Origin: SZUA-370 sp034003955 | GTDB taxonomy: Bacteria > Spirochaetota > Spirochaetia > Treponematales > UBA12059 | DNA: 64,000 nucleotides | Reading direction: 5' to 3' | NCBI GenBank assembly: GCA_034003955.1 | Contig: JAVEXO010000002.1 | Coordinates: forward strand, 51,514-115,513 | Shown: piece by piece, positions 1 to 8,527 of the stretch | Layout of the letters: every line of letters begins with the position of its first letter | How positions within the stretch are numbered: the first letter of the stretch is position 1 | Made by a program: the position numbers and the translations under genes | Notes under the pieces: generated by a model | Seen by the model: the letters and a program-made list of their open reading frames with translations, nothing else | Database searches by the model: none | Told to the model about the DNA's origin: nothing

Positions 1-901
1 CTATGGCAGAAGCCTCGTTGCAATCCACAGCAAGCACACAGAATTCCTCCCCCCCGAAGCGGGATACCGAATCGCCAATCCTCGTCGCCTGTTTAAGCGC
101 TTCGGCAAGCGTCTCAAGAGCAACGTCTCCCGCCATGTGACCATGGAGGTCGTTGAACCACTTGAAATGATCGACATCGAGCATAAACACACAGGCCTGT
201 GTCCCCTGGCGACCACTTCTAGCGAGTTCTTCATTAAGCCTACGGACGAAATAGTCGTGATTATACAGGCCAGTCTTTGGGTCGGTAATGGAACTCTGAT
301 GGTGGAAGCTGTTCTGGATGCCTACCGATAAGAACCGGCTTAATCTATCAAGATACATCCTCTCCAGCTCGGAATACTCGTTGCCTACCACCTTGCTGCC
401 AAGGACCACAATGCCATAGAGGCCACTGATTCCTCTCATTGGAAAGACAATTTCAGGGGAGAAGCGGTCGAGCTCCTTATACTCCCCTGTTTCATTCTTT
501 ATCGTTTCAAACTGTGCGGTAAAAGGCTTTGACAGGAAGTGTTGCTTGATGCGTCTATAGCATTCTATCGGTATTGTTTCATCGCAAAGCCTCAGGTTCC
601 TGTAGCAGTACTGGTTGAGCCTTGTGCCGCGGGGCGGCTCCATGACGAAGGCAAGGAATTCTGGAACGAAGCGTTCCAATATCTTGTCTATTACAAAATC
701 GAGCATCATGCTCACATCTGGTAATGCGACCAAGGCGGCGGCGTCGCTTATAAGCCTATCAAGTTCCTTGTTCTCTTTTCGAAGATTCTCAAGGTTTTCA
801 AGCGCACCTAACTGGTTGAGTCTATTGTACTGTGAAAGTATGTCGGAGCCATGTTTGACCGCCAAGGCCGCTTCTTTATTCACGAATACATGATACTCCA
901 T
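1..901 (-). CDS. GGDEF-domain diguanylate cyclase, 3' end cut by window edge
   Basis: The reading frame opens at an ATG at 901 and runs without a stop to base 1, so the C-terminus lies outside the window. The last third is a GGDEF domain. It begins with a typical DPKTGLYNHDYF segment and carries the active-site loop RFGGEEF (G283-F287), the EE form expected of active c-di-GMP synthases. The first ~220 residues start with a short coiled-coil-like stretch (LENLENLRKENKELDRL) and continue into a soluble region that may be GAF-like. No membrane segment is seen, so the enzyme is probably cytoplasmic. A -10 box lies at 933-938 on this strand. Family assignment is secure; the input signal is unknown. 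Confidence 0.88.
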   Translation of the reverse strand, partial: MEYHVFVNKEAALAVKHGSDILSQYNRLNQLGALENLENLRKENKELDRLISDAAALVALPDVSMMLDFVIDKILERFVPEFLAFVMEPPRGTRLNQYCYRNLRLCDETIPIECYRRIKQHFLSKPFTAQFETIKNETGEYKELDRFSPEIVFPMRGISGLYGIVVLGSKVVGNEYSELERMYLDRLSRFLSVGIQNSFHHQSSITDPKTGLYNHDYFVRRLNEELARSGRQGTQACVFMLDVDHFKWFNDLHGHMAGDVALETLAEALKQATRIGDSVSRFGGEEFCVLAVDCNEASAI

Positions 902-932
902 TAAGGTTCATTTTGTCTGCCGTAAATTTTTA

Positions 933-938
933 ATTATA
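933..938 (-). promoter_or_regulatory. Possible -10 box for the GGDEF gene
   Basis: TATAAT on the minus strand, about 30 nt upstream of the ATG at 901. A weak -35 (TTCGTT) lies 17 nt further upstream. No clear ribosome-binding site precedes the ATG. Confidence 0.4.
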
Positions 939-1021
939 TCAAGATGCTCCTATTGAACGAAAAACATTGACGGTATACTTCTAGTATCAATAACCTATAG
1001 ATAAAACTATAAGGAGATATC

Positions 1022-1507
1022 ATGGTTGAATCACTATACGATCAGAAGGCTATGCTAAACAATGGAGAAGAGATTGAACTGAGCCAGTACAAGGGAAAGG
1101 TTCTACTCATCGTTAATACAGCCAGCAAATGTGGGTTTACCCCCCATTATGAGGGTCTCGAGGCTCTGCACAAGAAATATGCAGAACAGGGGCTCGTCGT
1201 CTTAGGCTTTCCATGTGACCAGTTTGGACATCAGGAACCTGGTGATGATGAAGAAATTGCCACATTCTGCCAGCGTAATTTTGGTGTCACCTTTCCTCTC
1301 ATGGCAAAGGTCAAGGTTAACGGCAAGGGAGCCGACCCGATATTCGTCATGCTGCGCAAGAAGGCTCGCGGTGCCATCAGCAATACAATCAAGTGGAATT
1401 TTACGAAATTCCTCGTATCGCGTGATGGTGAGCATATAAAACGTTATGCATCGACGGTAGAACCAGCCAGCCTCGAGAGCGATATACTAAAGGCTTTAGG
1501 ATCATAA
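1022..1507 (+). CDS. gpx: Glutathione peroxidase family thiol peroxidase
   Basis: Reduces hydroperoxides in the cytoplasm. Bacterial members of this family generally use thioredoxin rather than glutathione. The protein has 161 residues, the usual length. It carries the peroxidatic cysteine in NTASKCGFT (C37), the GFPCDQFGHQEPG segment supplying the catalytic Gln (Q67), and the WNF motif (W125, N126). C83 in the FCQRNFG segment could serve as resolving cysteine. The ATG is preceded by AAGGAG at a good distance. It is transcribed away from the GGDEF gene and converges on the C_GCAxxG gene. It probably gives peroxide defence to an oxygen-sensitive organism. Confidence 0.93.
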   Translation: MVESLYDQKAMLNNGEEIELSQYKGKVLLIVNTASKCGFTPHYEGLEALHKKYAEQGLVVLGFPCDQFGHQEPGDDEEIATFCQRNFGVTFPLMAKVKVNGKGADPIFVMLRKKARGAISNTIKWNFTKFLVSRDGEHIKRYASTVEPASLESDILKALGS

Positions 1508-1513
1508 GAGAAT

Positions 1514-1972
1514 TTAGCCCAAGGCTTGCTGCTCGAGAATAATAGACTCGATCAGCTGGGCCGAGCGGGCTATTATCTTGTCACAGACAGATGTACCTAA
1601 TCCTTTTGCCTTGAGCTCTGAGCGTCCTTCGTCTGTGCTTATGTCTACACCGAGAAGGGATCGGCAATCACTGCTTCCGAATTCCTTCTCTATGGTAGCC
1701 ACGAAGGCGTTGACCAGCTCGTAGCAACGTTCCTTGGCCTTCTGATCCGCTCCACATTCGTTGCCAAGGGTAGCGCCAATGGCCATGGCGCCTCCAGTAA
1801 TGGCGCCGCATACAAGCTGGCGCCGGCCAAAGCCAGCTCCCAGACATGTACACAGGCTATGGGCCAGGCAAAAATCAAAACCGTTTGTATCAGCGAACGC
1901 ACACAATACGCACTGGGCGCAGTTAGAACCGGCAGCGTGCAAGGCCAAGGCCTTCTCTTGTATGGTACTCAT
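1514..1972 (-). CDS. C_GCAxxG_C_C family redox-type protein
   Basis: A 152-residue cysteine-rich cytoplasmic protein with the spaced motifs of the C_GCAxxG_C_C family: NCAQCVL near the start, VCGAITGG, NECGA, then DCRSLLG and a late VCDK. The family is widespread in anaerobes and suspected of redox or metal binding, but no reaction is established. It begins 21 bp after the stop of the ABC-2 permease on the same strand, so it is probably the last gene of that operon. No membrane segment. Confidence 0.85.
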   Translation of the reverse strand: MSTIQEKALALHAAGSNCAQCVLCAFADTNGFDFCLAHSLCTCLGAGFGRRQLVCGAITGGAMAIGATLGNECGADQKAKERCYELVNAFVATIEKEFGSSDCRSLLGVDISTDEGRSELKAKGLGTSVCDKIIARSAQLIESIILEQQALG

Positions 1973-1993
1973 GAGAACCAGTATACAGGAAGA

Positions 1994-3022
1994 TCACTCC
2001 CATTTGAAGAGAAAAGAACTCAAGAGCAGGAATACTACAGTCATACCGCCGAGAGCGAGTAGATTGGGCATGATTTGTAGGAGCCCGGCACCATCCACCA
2101 TTATCTTCCTTGAACCTTCTATGAAATGAGTCAGTGGAAAGACCTTGGCAATTGACCTGAGTATTGGAGGGCTGCCTTCAAGCGAGAAGAATACGCCTGA
2201 AAGCGCGAGCATCGGGAAGGTAATAAGGTTGAGCACACCTCCAGCAAGTTCTTCGCTACGCATGCGTGAAGCAAAGACGAGCCCCAAGGCTATCATGCAT
2301 AGAATGGCAAGCGTGGTAAGCAGGAGGAGATCAATGTAGCTACCCCTCATCATGAAGTGCAGGAACAAATTCGTTCCTATAAAGACGAATATCGATGTAA
2401 GGAGCACTATGACCAGGCGGCTGGCGGCCTGGGCTGCTATGAAGTCGATGGCGCGGACAGGAGTAGCCTTGAATCGTTTGAGTACTCCGTTCTTGCGATA
2501 TCGTACAATGACGTAACCGACACCAAACAGGCTTGAAAACATCAAGTTCATCCCTATGACTCCAGGAACAAGCCAATCCACATAGCGTGTTTTTTGACCA
2601 TTAACAACAAGTTCTCCGAATGGCTGGCTCGCGACTCCTTTGGATGGAGCCTGAACAGACTCCTGGGCTTGGAATAATTCCTTGACGAGCCGACCCTTGC
2701 TTGATTCTCCATTGACGGCGAAACGTCTCGAGTCTGTAAACACCACGAAGTCAATCTGATGGCGTTCAAGCCTTTCCAAGGCGGCCTCTTCGTTGTCATA
2801 CGGTATTACCTGGATCTGTTCCATGTGCAGAATGCGTATTGTCGTATCGTCGGAACCTACGAGTCCAATCTTGAACAGCGTATCGTCACCTCCTGAGAAG
2901 GCGAAGGCTATACCCAGAACCAGGAATACAGGGAATAAAAGATTCCAGAAAAAAGTACCCCGGTCACGCACAAATTCCATGGTGCGCGCCTTCCACAGGG
3001 CGGCGAATTGCTTGATTCTCAT
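1994..3022 (-). CDS. ABC-2 type transporter permease
   Basis: A 342-residue inner-membrane permease. There is one hydrophobic segment near residues 25-43, then a large outward-facing domain to about residue 165. Five closely spaced membrane segments follow, including the ALSGVFFSLEGSPP region typical of ABC-2 exporters of the daunorubicin/YhhJ type. It starts 14 bp downstream of its ATPase gene with AAGGAA ahead of the ATG. With the ATPase it should form an exporter of a drug, lipid or polymer; the substrate cannot be read from the sequence. Confidence 0.9.
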   Translation of the reverse strand: MRIKQFAALWKARTMEFVRDRGTFFWNLLFPVFLVLGIAFAFSGGDDTLFKIGLVGSDDTTIRILHMEQIQVIPYDNEEAALERLERHQIDFVVFTDSRRFAVNGESSKGRLVKELFQAQESVQAPSKGVASQPFGELVVNGQKTRYVDWLVPGVIGMNLMFSSLFGVGYVIVRYRKNGVLKRFKATPVRAIDFIAAQAASRLVIVLLTSIFVFIGTNLFLHFMMRGSYIDLLLLTTLAILCMIALGLVFASRMRSEELAGGVLNLITFPMLALSGVFFSLEGSPPILRSIAKVFPLTHFIEGSRKIMVDGAGLLQIMPNLLALGGMTVVFLLLSSFLFKWE

Positions 3023-3036
3023 AGCGTCATTCCTTC

Positions 3037-3921
3037 TCAGGTTCTAAGGGAATTGCCGGTAAGCTTGATGAACAAGTCTTCCAGGTTGGGTTTATGTATA
3101 GACAGGCCTTCCAAGCCCACCTTGGCGCTCAGTAGATCGCGGAGGCTCTTGTCAACCTTGTTTGTTTGAAGCTCGATGTAATCTTCATGTATGACCATAC
3201 CATCGAAACCCTGGAGGGCATCGGAACAGCACCCATCGTATGGCAGCTTTATAAGGACGCCATCAAAATGCTTTTCAAGCAAGGCCTCGGGAGTGTCTAT
3301 TGCCAGTATGGTACCCTTGTCCATTATGGCAATCCTGTCACACAGGAGCTGGGCTTCGTCCATGTAATGAGTCGTCAGTATGATGGTGGTATGTTCGGCC
3401 TTGACCTTGTTTATCAGATCCCAGAAGTTTCTCCTGGCTTGTGGATCGAGTCCAGTGGTAGGCTCATCCAGAAAAACAAGCTCAGGTTTTGGTATTATTG
3501 CGAGGGCTAAGAGCATTCTTTGCCTCTGTCCTCCCGACAACTTGCGGTTGTCGCGCTCCATGATGTCATGGAGCGAACAAAGGTCCACCACTTCTTCCAG
3601 GGTTCGTGGCTTCTCGTAGAATGAGGAGAACAATTCCAGGGTCTCACGAACCGTTATGAATTCTGGCAATGCCGTATTCTGAAACTGTATGCCAATCTTT
3701 GACTTGAAGTCCTTGCCCAACTCCTTGTCTCTAAACAGAACCCGCCCGGAACTCGGCGTCAATATGCCCTCGAGTATTTCGATGGTCGTCGTTTTCCCGG
3801 CCCCATTGGGACCGAGCAGGCCGAAACAAACGCCTTCTGGAATGGCAAAGGATACATCGTTGACGGCCAAGACCTGGCCATAGCGTTTTGAAAGCCCTTC
3901 AATTCTAAGTATGTCGCTCAT
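3037..3921 (-). CDS. ABC-2 exporter ATP-binding protein
   Basis: A 294-residue ATPase with Walker A GPNGAGKT (37-44), signature LSGGQ (128-132) and Walker B LVFLDEP (148-154) followed by TTGLDP. After the nucleotide-binding core there is an ~80-residue C-terminal extension like that of CcmA/DrrA-type subunits. First gene of a three-gene operon with the permease and the C_GCAxxG protein. No ribosome-binding site is present. Instead a promoter places the predicted transcript start at or next to the ATG, so the mRNA may be leaderless. Confidence 0.93.
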   Translation of the reverse strand: MSDILRIEGLSKRYGQVLAVNDVSFAIPEGVCFGLLGPNGAGKTTTIEILEGILTPSSGRVLFRDKELGKDFKSKIGIQFQNTALPEFITVRETLELFSSFYEKPRTLEEVVDLCSLHDIMERDNRKLSGGQRQRMLLALAIIPKPELVFLDEPTTGLDPQARRNFWDLINKVKAEHTTIILTTHYMDEAQLLCDRIAIMDKGTILAIDTPEALLEKHFDGVLIKLPYDGCCSDALQGFDGMVIHEDYIELQTNKVDKSLRDLLSAKVGLEGLSIHKPNLEDLFIKLTGNSLRT

Positions 3922-3928
3922 GTATTGA

Positions 3929-3958
3929 ATAATATCGCTAGATACAATAATTGGACAA
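3929..3958 (-). promoter_or_regulatory. Promoter of the ABC-2 operon, probably leaderless
   Basis: On the minus strand, -35 TTGTCC (3953-3958), an 18-bp spacer and -10 TATTAT (3929-3934). Only 7 nt separate the -10 from the ATG at 3921, and there is no Shine-Dalgarno sequence. Confidence 0.6.
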
Positions 3959-3980
3959 GGAAATAGAGGCTAGACGACGA

Positions 3981-4796
3981 CTAATCGTCGGCAGGAAGCT
4001 CTTCTGATATAGGTGCTCCCCAGCTGCGCAGGCGAGTCTCTATGAAATCGAGCACTGCCGTATGTTCAGCCTTGCCTCTGCCGCTTACCCTGATGGCTTG
4101 ACCGAATTCCATCATCACCGGTCTGTCGCGCCTGACCGGGCCGAAACCCCTGAAAACAGGAGAATTGCCCCAATAATCTGTCTTTATGGCTACCGGTATG
4201 ACAGGAACCCCTGCCCGCGACGCCAGCTTGATTCCAAGGCTATTGAAACCAGAACGCGAGAAGACATCTGTCCTCGTGCCTTGAGGAAAGATGATTATGG
4301 ACCGGCCGTTGGCAATTCTCTCGGCACCTCCGAGCATGACAGAATCAAGATCCTTTCGTGGATCTGTACGGCTCACCGGTATTGGGTCTCGTGAACGCAT
4401 TATGGGGCCCCAGACAACACCATGAAGTAGTTTTTCTTTGACGACATAGGTGCATGGGCGGATAGGGTTGATTAATCCTGGTAACAAGAGCGTCTCAAAG
4501 GTGCTCATATGGTTGGATACGAATACCGCGGGGCCTGTCAGGGCTCTTACATTATTGAGACCGGATATGTGAAATTTTGCACCACATCGTTCCAGGTTTT
4601 TCAGAATTTCCATGGAGCTCAGAGACCAGGCATCGTCATCATAAAGATTTTTTAAAGCCAGAGCCCTTGAACGGAACATGGTGCCAAAGAATTTTATATA
4701 GGGGCTCCACCTCGAGTGCAGGAGCACTGTTTCACTCATGAATGGCCCTATACCAGGAGCGGTTTCGTAGCTATCACCGTCTATATAGTGGTCCAT
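3981..4796 (-). CDS. PlsC-type 1-acylglycerol-3-phosphate acyltransferase
   Basis: A 271-residue lysophospholipid acyltransferase-like protein. The catalytic block reads NHMSTFE, so the usual H-x4-D is H96-x4-E101 here, a substitution known in some family members. Block III is FPQGTRTD (170-177), and SRTDP supplies the block II Arg. It would acylate lysophosphatidate or a related acceptor at the inner membrane. GGAGG precedes the ATG. It is transcribed divergently from the DUF427 gene. The Asp-to-Glu change and the lack of lipid-gene neighbours leave the exact acceptor open. Confidence 0.85.
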   Translation of the reverse strand: MDHYIDGDSYETAPGIGPFMSETVLLHSRWSPYIKFFGTMFRSRALALKNLYDDDAWSLSSMEILKNLERCGAKFHISGLNNVRALTGPAVFVSNHMSTFETLLLPGLINPIRPCTYVVKEKLLHGVVWGPIMRSRDPIPVSRTDPRKDLDSVMLGGAERIANGRSIIIFPQGTRTDVFSRSGFNSLGIKLASRAGVPVIPVAIKTDYWGNSPVFRGFGPVRRDRPVMMEFGQAIRVSGRGKAEHTAVLDFIETRLRSWGAPISEELPADD

Positions 4797-4864
4797 GTCA
4801 TTCCTCCAGGAAGAAAGTAAGCGGCACTACAATATGCCGGCTGCGAAATACCGTCAACATCGAT

Positions 4865-4894
4865 TTTACTCTCACGGAACAATATAGATATACT
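4865..4894 (+). promoter_or_regulatory. Possible promoter for DUF427 / solute importer genes
   Basis: TTTACT (4865-4870), 18-bp spacer, TATACT (4889-4894). It gives a leader of about 45 nt before the DUF427 ATG, which has its own AAAAGGAG site. Confidence 0.45.
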
Positions 4895-4943
4895 AATAAG
4901 AGCAAGAAGCCAGTGCGTATAGTACTGAAAAGGAGAGTTTTTA

Positions 4944-5225
4944 ATGATACAAGCCACATATAATGGAGAGATAATCGCAAGAAGCGACAAGACAATCCTC
5001 GTGGAAGGCAATCACTATTTTCCGGCGGACTCTGTTCACAAAGAATTCTTGATAGACAGTGACACGCATTCTACCTGCCCCTGGAAGGGAAAAGCATCTT
5101 ACAAGAGTGTAAAGGTAGGGGATCAAGTGCTCGTCGATGCCTGCTGGTACTATCCTGATCCAAAGGAAGCGGCGGCTAACATCAAGGGATATCTTGCCTT
5201 CTGGAAGGGTGTTAAAGTTGTTTAA
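4944..5225 (+). CDS. DUF427 family small protein
   Basis: A 93-residue cytoplasmic protein matching the DUF427 fold family across nearly its whole length: the N-terminal beta segment, the CPWKG motif near residue 52, and the closing CWYYPDPKEAAANIKGYLAFW signature, split here around the conserved Tyr-Tyr-Pro. The biochemical role of the family is not established. AAAAGGAG precedes the ATG. It lies 43 bp upstream of the betaine-type binding protein and may be cotranscribed with it, although no functional link is known. Confidence 0.88.
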   Translation: MIQATYNGEIIARSDKTILVEGNHYFPADSVHKEFLIDSDTHSTCPWKGKASYKSVKVGDQVLVDACWYYPDPKEAAANIKGYLAFWKGVKVV

Positions 5226-5268
5226 GACTATGATTTGTGAGGAACACGACAATATGAAGGAGAGAACA

Positions 5269-6207
5269 ATGAAGAAAAGATGCAACATAGTATGTCTTGC
5301 AGCTACCGTATTGTTGGCCACCATAGCATTAGGTCTATCATCATGCACAAAGGCAGAGTCCAAGGGCCCAATCGTCGTGGCCTCAAAGATTGACACAGAA
5401 GGCGCCTTGCTTGGCACCATGATACGACTTGTTCTGGAAGACTCAGGATTCGCCGTCAACGACAAGGTCCAGCTCGGTGCTACAGGAGTCGTCAGGAAGG
5501 CACTCATAGCCGGAGAAATTGACCTGTATCCGGAATATACAGGCAACGCAGCATATTTCCATGATGAGGCGGATTCACCGTTGTGGAAGGATGCACAGGC
5601 TGGCTGGCAACGAGCCAAGGAGCTTGATGCTAAGAAAGGCCTCGTATGGCTGGCCTCGGCTCCGGCCAATAACACCTGGGCCATAGCCATACGTAAGGAT
5701 CTGTCTGATTCAGCCAGACTCTATACCATGAGTGATCTTGGACGGTACATCGGCTCTGGAGGAACGTTTAAGCTGGCAGGCTCTGAGGAGTTTGTGACGA
5801 GCGCAGCTGCCCTGCCGGCATTCCAGGATGTCTACGGCTTCACGCTGCGCCAAGATCAGTTGCTTGTGCTTTCAGGAGGCAATACCGCAGCAACGGAGAA
5901 GGCCGCGGCCGACGGCACCGACGGTGTCAACGCAGCCATGGCTTACGGTACCGATGGACAATTATCGGCGTTTAAGCTTGTAGTGCTTGAAGATGACAGA
6001 GGCGTTCAACCGGTCTATGAACCGGCGCCCGTCATACGCAAGGAGGTACTGGAGCGCTATCCTGAAATAGAGGCTACGCTAGGAGCGGTATTCGCCCGAC
6101 TGGATCTCGTAACACTACAAACACTAAACGCGGACATAGCTGTAAATGGCATCGGCGCGGAGACAGTAGCACAGAGCTGGCTCTTGTCACAGGGGCTACT
6201 TAAATAG
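5269..6207 (+). CDS. Glycine betaine/choline-type substrate-binding lipoprotein (OpuBC/OsmF-like)
   Basis: Extracytoplasmic solute receptor of the importer encoded downstream. The mature part matches the OpuAC/OpuBC fold: IVVASKIDTEGALLGTM near the start, then the GATGVVRKALIAGEIDLYPEYTG region, split here, typical of choline/betaine receptors. The signal peptide ends at LSSC (C26), a relaxed spirochaetal lipobox, so the protein should be lipid-anchored. The start was chosen at the second Met of MKERTMKK because AAGGAG lies 7 nt upstream. A 12-bp perfect inverted repeat follows the stop and may set a higher level of receptor than permease mRNA. Confidence 0.88.
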   Translation: MKKRCNIVCLAATVLLATIALGLSSCTKAESKGPIVVASKIDTEGALLGTMIRLVLEDSGFAVNDKVQLGATGVVRKALIAGEIDLYPEYTGNAAYFHDEADSPLWKDAQAGWQRAKELDAKKGLVWLASAPANNTWAIAIRKDLSDSARLYTMSDLGRYIGSGGTFKLAGSEEFVTSAAALPAFQDVYGFTLRQDQLLVLSGGNTAATEKAAADGTDGVNAAMAYGTDGQLSAFKLVVLEDDRGVQPVYEPAPVIRKEVLERYPEIEATLGAVFARLDLVTLQTLNADIAVNGIGAETVAQSWLLSQGLLK

Positions 6208-6221
6208 CGGCCCTGAGAGCC

Positions 6222-6255
6222 GAGGGTACGCAGGAATCTGGGTCTGCGTACCCTC
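6222..6255 (+). repeat. Perfect 12-bp inverted repeat between receptor and permease genes
   Basis: GAGGGTACGCAG (6222-6233) and CTGCGTACCCTC (6244-6255) pair perfectly around a 10-nt loop. No T-run follows, so it is not a classical terminator. It could be an mRNA-stabilising hairpin or a partial processing site that raises binding-protein expression. Confidence 0.75.
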
Positions 6256-6269
6256 AGGCAGCCCTTGGC

Positions 6270-7412
6270 TTGCTTGGATTATCACTTTTCATCCCATGGT
6301 TCGATATACGGCCTAATCGTATAGCCAGAGGATCTCCCTTTTTTGTCTGGGATTCACATCTGTTGTTGGTACCGTCAATTGCTCTGTTGGTACTGCTCAT
6401 GGCTGTTATAGTAATCAATAGATACAAGAGTCCTGCCAGGGTCCTGTTTAACATGGGTGCGTGGCTTGTCTGGTTTGTCTCAATGGCAGTCATGGCCTCG
6501 CTTCTGGCCGGAATACGGTCGGCAGCCGCAATGCTTCCAACCATGGGCATGTATGTACGGGTTTCACCAGCGGCTGGTTTCTGGCTAACAATCGCGGGTT
6601 CGGTTCTTGCCATACGTTGGTCAAAACATAGGATAGTCCCGACAAAACCCCTGCTGATGGCCGAATTGACTCTTGTATCCATCGGGCTATACCTGGCCTG
6701 GAAATTGGGTGCTTTGGAGCGTTTCTCTCCGTATCTGGAGCTACGAGTGCAGGGCAAACGATTCATAGCAGAACTCATGCGGCATCTGATACTCAGCATT
6801 TCAGCCTTCAGTTGTGCGCTGGTCATTGGTGTGCTTGGGGCAATACTCTTGTATAGAGGAAGACGCATAGGGACTGTGCTTGGCAGGGCAGCCGGTGTTG
6901 TGCAGAACATACCCAGCCTAGCCCTCTTTGGCTTGCTCCTTCCTGTCATGGCGCTTGTAGCCAACACATTCCCCTCTCTTCGTTCAATAGGAATTTCTGG
7001 CATAGGGTTTGCTCCAGCCTTTCTAGCCCTGGTTGCATACGCGCTCCTGCCTATAATGTTGGCGGGAGCCGCAGGACTCAGGATGGTGGATGCTGGTGCC
7101 AAGGATGCTGCTCGTGGCATGGGAATGAGCCCAGGACAAATTCTATTCAGGGTGGAATTACCCTTGGCCTTACCTGCCATAACGGCAGGTGCCAGGACGG
7201 CTCTGGTACAGACCATAGGTACGACGACGGTAGCCGCCTTGATTGGAGCCGGGGGCATGGGATACTTCGTATTCCAGGGTGTGGGCCAGGCGGCCATGGA
7301 CATGGTCATCTTAGGCGTAGTGCCCATTGTGGCACTCTCTTTGTCGGCTGACAGACTGATGGGCACCCTTGAGCGACGACTTGCCGGAAAGAGGGGCGAA
7401 GAATGGCATTGA
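6270..7412 (+). CDS. Betaine/choline-type ABC permease with extra N-terminal membrane segments
   Basis: A 380-residue inner-membrane protein. The C-terminal ~200 residues are an OpuBB/ProW-type permease with the EAA-like loop GAKDAARGMGMSPGQ and the LPLALPAITAG motif. The N-terminal ~170 residues add several membrane spans and are not the periplasmic receptor domain sometimes fused in this family. The start is the TTG used here; no ATG, GTG or good ribosome-binding site lies at the beginning, so the true start is uncertain. The 3' end overlaps the ATPase gene by 10 nt. It should pair with the second permease at 8524. Confidence 0.88.
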   Translation: MLGLSLFIPWFDIRPNRIARGSPFFVWDSHLLLVPSIALLVLLMAVIVINRYKSPARVLFNMGAWLVWFVSMAVMASLLAGIRSAAAMLPTMGMYVRVSPAAGFWLTIAGSVLAIRWSKHRIVPTKPLLMAELTLVSIGLYLAWKLGALERFSPYLELRVQGKRFIAELMRHLILSISAFSCALVIGVLGAILLYRGRRIGTVLGRAAGVVQNIPSLALFGLLLPVMALVANTFPSLRSIGISGIGFAPAFLALVAYALLPIMLAGAAGLRMVDAGAKDAARGMGMSPGQILFRVELPLALPAITAGARTALVQTIGTTTVAALIGAGGMGYFVFQGVGQAAMDMVILGVVPIVALSLSADRLMGTLERRLAGKRGEEWH

Positions 7413-8527
7413 TTGAATTCCGTGGCGTGTCAAAACACTATGGCTCGGCCCCAGCAGTACATGAACTCGATCTAGACATAGACAAAGGACGACTCGTAGC
7501 CTTGATTGGCCCCTCGGGTAGTGGAAAGACTACGACCTTAAGGATGATAAATCGCCTCGTAGAACCCGATTCAGGCACCATACGCTATGATGGAAGACTG
7601 CTCTCCTCCTACAAAACGGAGGATCTGCGTCGTGGCATGGGCTATGTCATTCAGAGTGTCGGGCTCTTCCCTCATCTCAATGTCATTGAAAACGTATGCA
7701 CTGTTCCGCTCCTGCTCAAGACGGCTCGATCGCTTGCCGAGAGGCGGGCCGACGAACTACTCTCTCTGGTAGGTCTTGATCCAGCACTGTATCGCTACCG
7801 CTTTCCACGTGAGTTGTCGGGGGGTGAGGCTCAACGTGTTGGCGTGGCCAGAGCCCTTGCGGCCGACCCTCCGGTGCTGCTGATGGATGAACCATTTGGT
7901 GCCGTAGATCCACTGCAGCGAGGCAGGCTGCAGGATGAATTCCTTAGAATCCAACGCGAGATACAAAAGACAGTCATTCTTGTAACGCATGACCTAGATG
8001 AGGCTGTCAGGTTAGCCGATACAATCGTGCTGATGCGCGACGGCAGAATAGTGCAGCTTGCGTCACCTGCGAGCCTCTTGGCCGAGCCAGCAAATGAATT
8101 TGTAAAGGATTTCATAGGCGATGACCGTTCTCTTAAAAGGTTGGCTCGTGTGAGCGCAGGCTCTGTGGCTCGGATGGCCAATCGTATCGGCTTGGGAGTC
8201 AGGGCTCCAAAAGGAGAGGGTTCATGTGACGATCCATCTACATACTGGGTCGTAGATGGGCAGGGTATGCCTGTAGGGAAAGTCTCTCCCGGTGAAACAG
8301 GCAAACCATGGAGGACAGCGCATCCATTATTGACAGAGAACGCCAGCTTAAAGGATGCTCTGGCCGCCATGCTTGAATCTGGTATGACGGTGCTGGCTCT
8401 TGTTGATACGGGAGGACGCCTCAGCATGGAAATCAGTCTTGGAGATATAGCTGCTTCATCTGGAGAAGCCGTCATCGGCTCCGTTGGCTCCGTTGGCTCC
8501 GCAGGCTCCTCAGGAGGCAGCTTTTGA
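7403..8527 (+). CDS. Betaine/choline-type ABC importer ATPase (OpuBA/ProV-like)
   Basis: A 374-residue ATPase with Walker A GPSGSGKT (36-43), signature LSGGE and the LLMDEPFGAVDP Walker B/D-loop. The YVIQSVGLFPHL Q-loop region is characteristic of the quaternary-amine transporter ATPases. The C-terminal ~110 residues resemble the degenerate CBS-type regulatory tail seen in OpuA/ProV and end in a Gly-Ser-Val-rich tail made by 9-nt units. It overlaps both neighbours, so translation is coupled. It energises the two permeases encoded on either side. Confidence 0.92.
   Translation: MALIEFRGVSKHYGSAPAVHELDLDIDKGRLVALIGPSGSGKTTTLRMINRLVEPDSGTIRYDGRLLSSYKTEDLRRGMGYVIQSVGLFPHLNVIENVCTVPLLLKTARSLAERRADELLSLVGLDPALYRYRFPRELSGGEAQRVGVARALAADPPVLLMDEPFGAVDPLQRGRLQDEFLRIQREIQKTVILVTHDLDEAVRLADTIVLMRDGRIVQLASPASLLAEPANEFVKDFIGDDRSLKRLARVSAGSVARMANRIGLGVRAPKGEGSCDDPSTYWVVDGQGMPVGKVSPGETGKPWRTAHPLLTENASLKDALAAMLESGMTVLALVDTGGRLSMEISLGDIAASSGEAVIGSVGSVGSAGSSGGSF
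8478..8513 (+). repeat. Short tandem 9-nt units (ggctccgtt-type) in the ATPase tail
   Basis: About four imperfect ggctcc-containing units encode the GSVGSVGSAGSSGGS tail. The AGGAGG just after them serves as ribosome-binding site for the next gene. Because units are 9 nt, copy changes would not shift the frame. Confidence 0.6.

Noticed and set aside
1..234. 77-residue ORF on the minus strand at the left edge
   Set aside because: It lies in another frame of the GGDEF gene, whose own frame gives the full GGEEF motif and an uninterrupted coding sequence.
4941..5690. 249-residue minus-strand ORF
   Set aside because: Overlaps the DUF427 and receptor genes antisense and lacks any domain-like pattern.
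6254..7366. 370-residue minus-strand ORF
   Set aside because: Low-complexity Ala/Arg/Ser/Pro composition and exact antisense position to the permease gene, which has clear family motifs; a shadow of codon bias.
8478..8513. Phase-variable repeat in the importer ATPase
   Set aside because: Units are 9 nt, so slippage would not change frame, and only about four imperfect copies exist.
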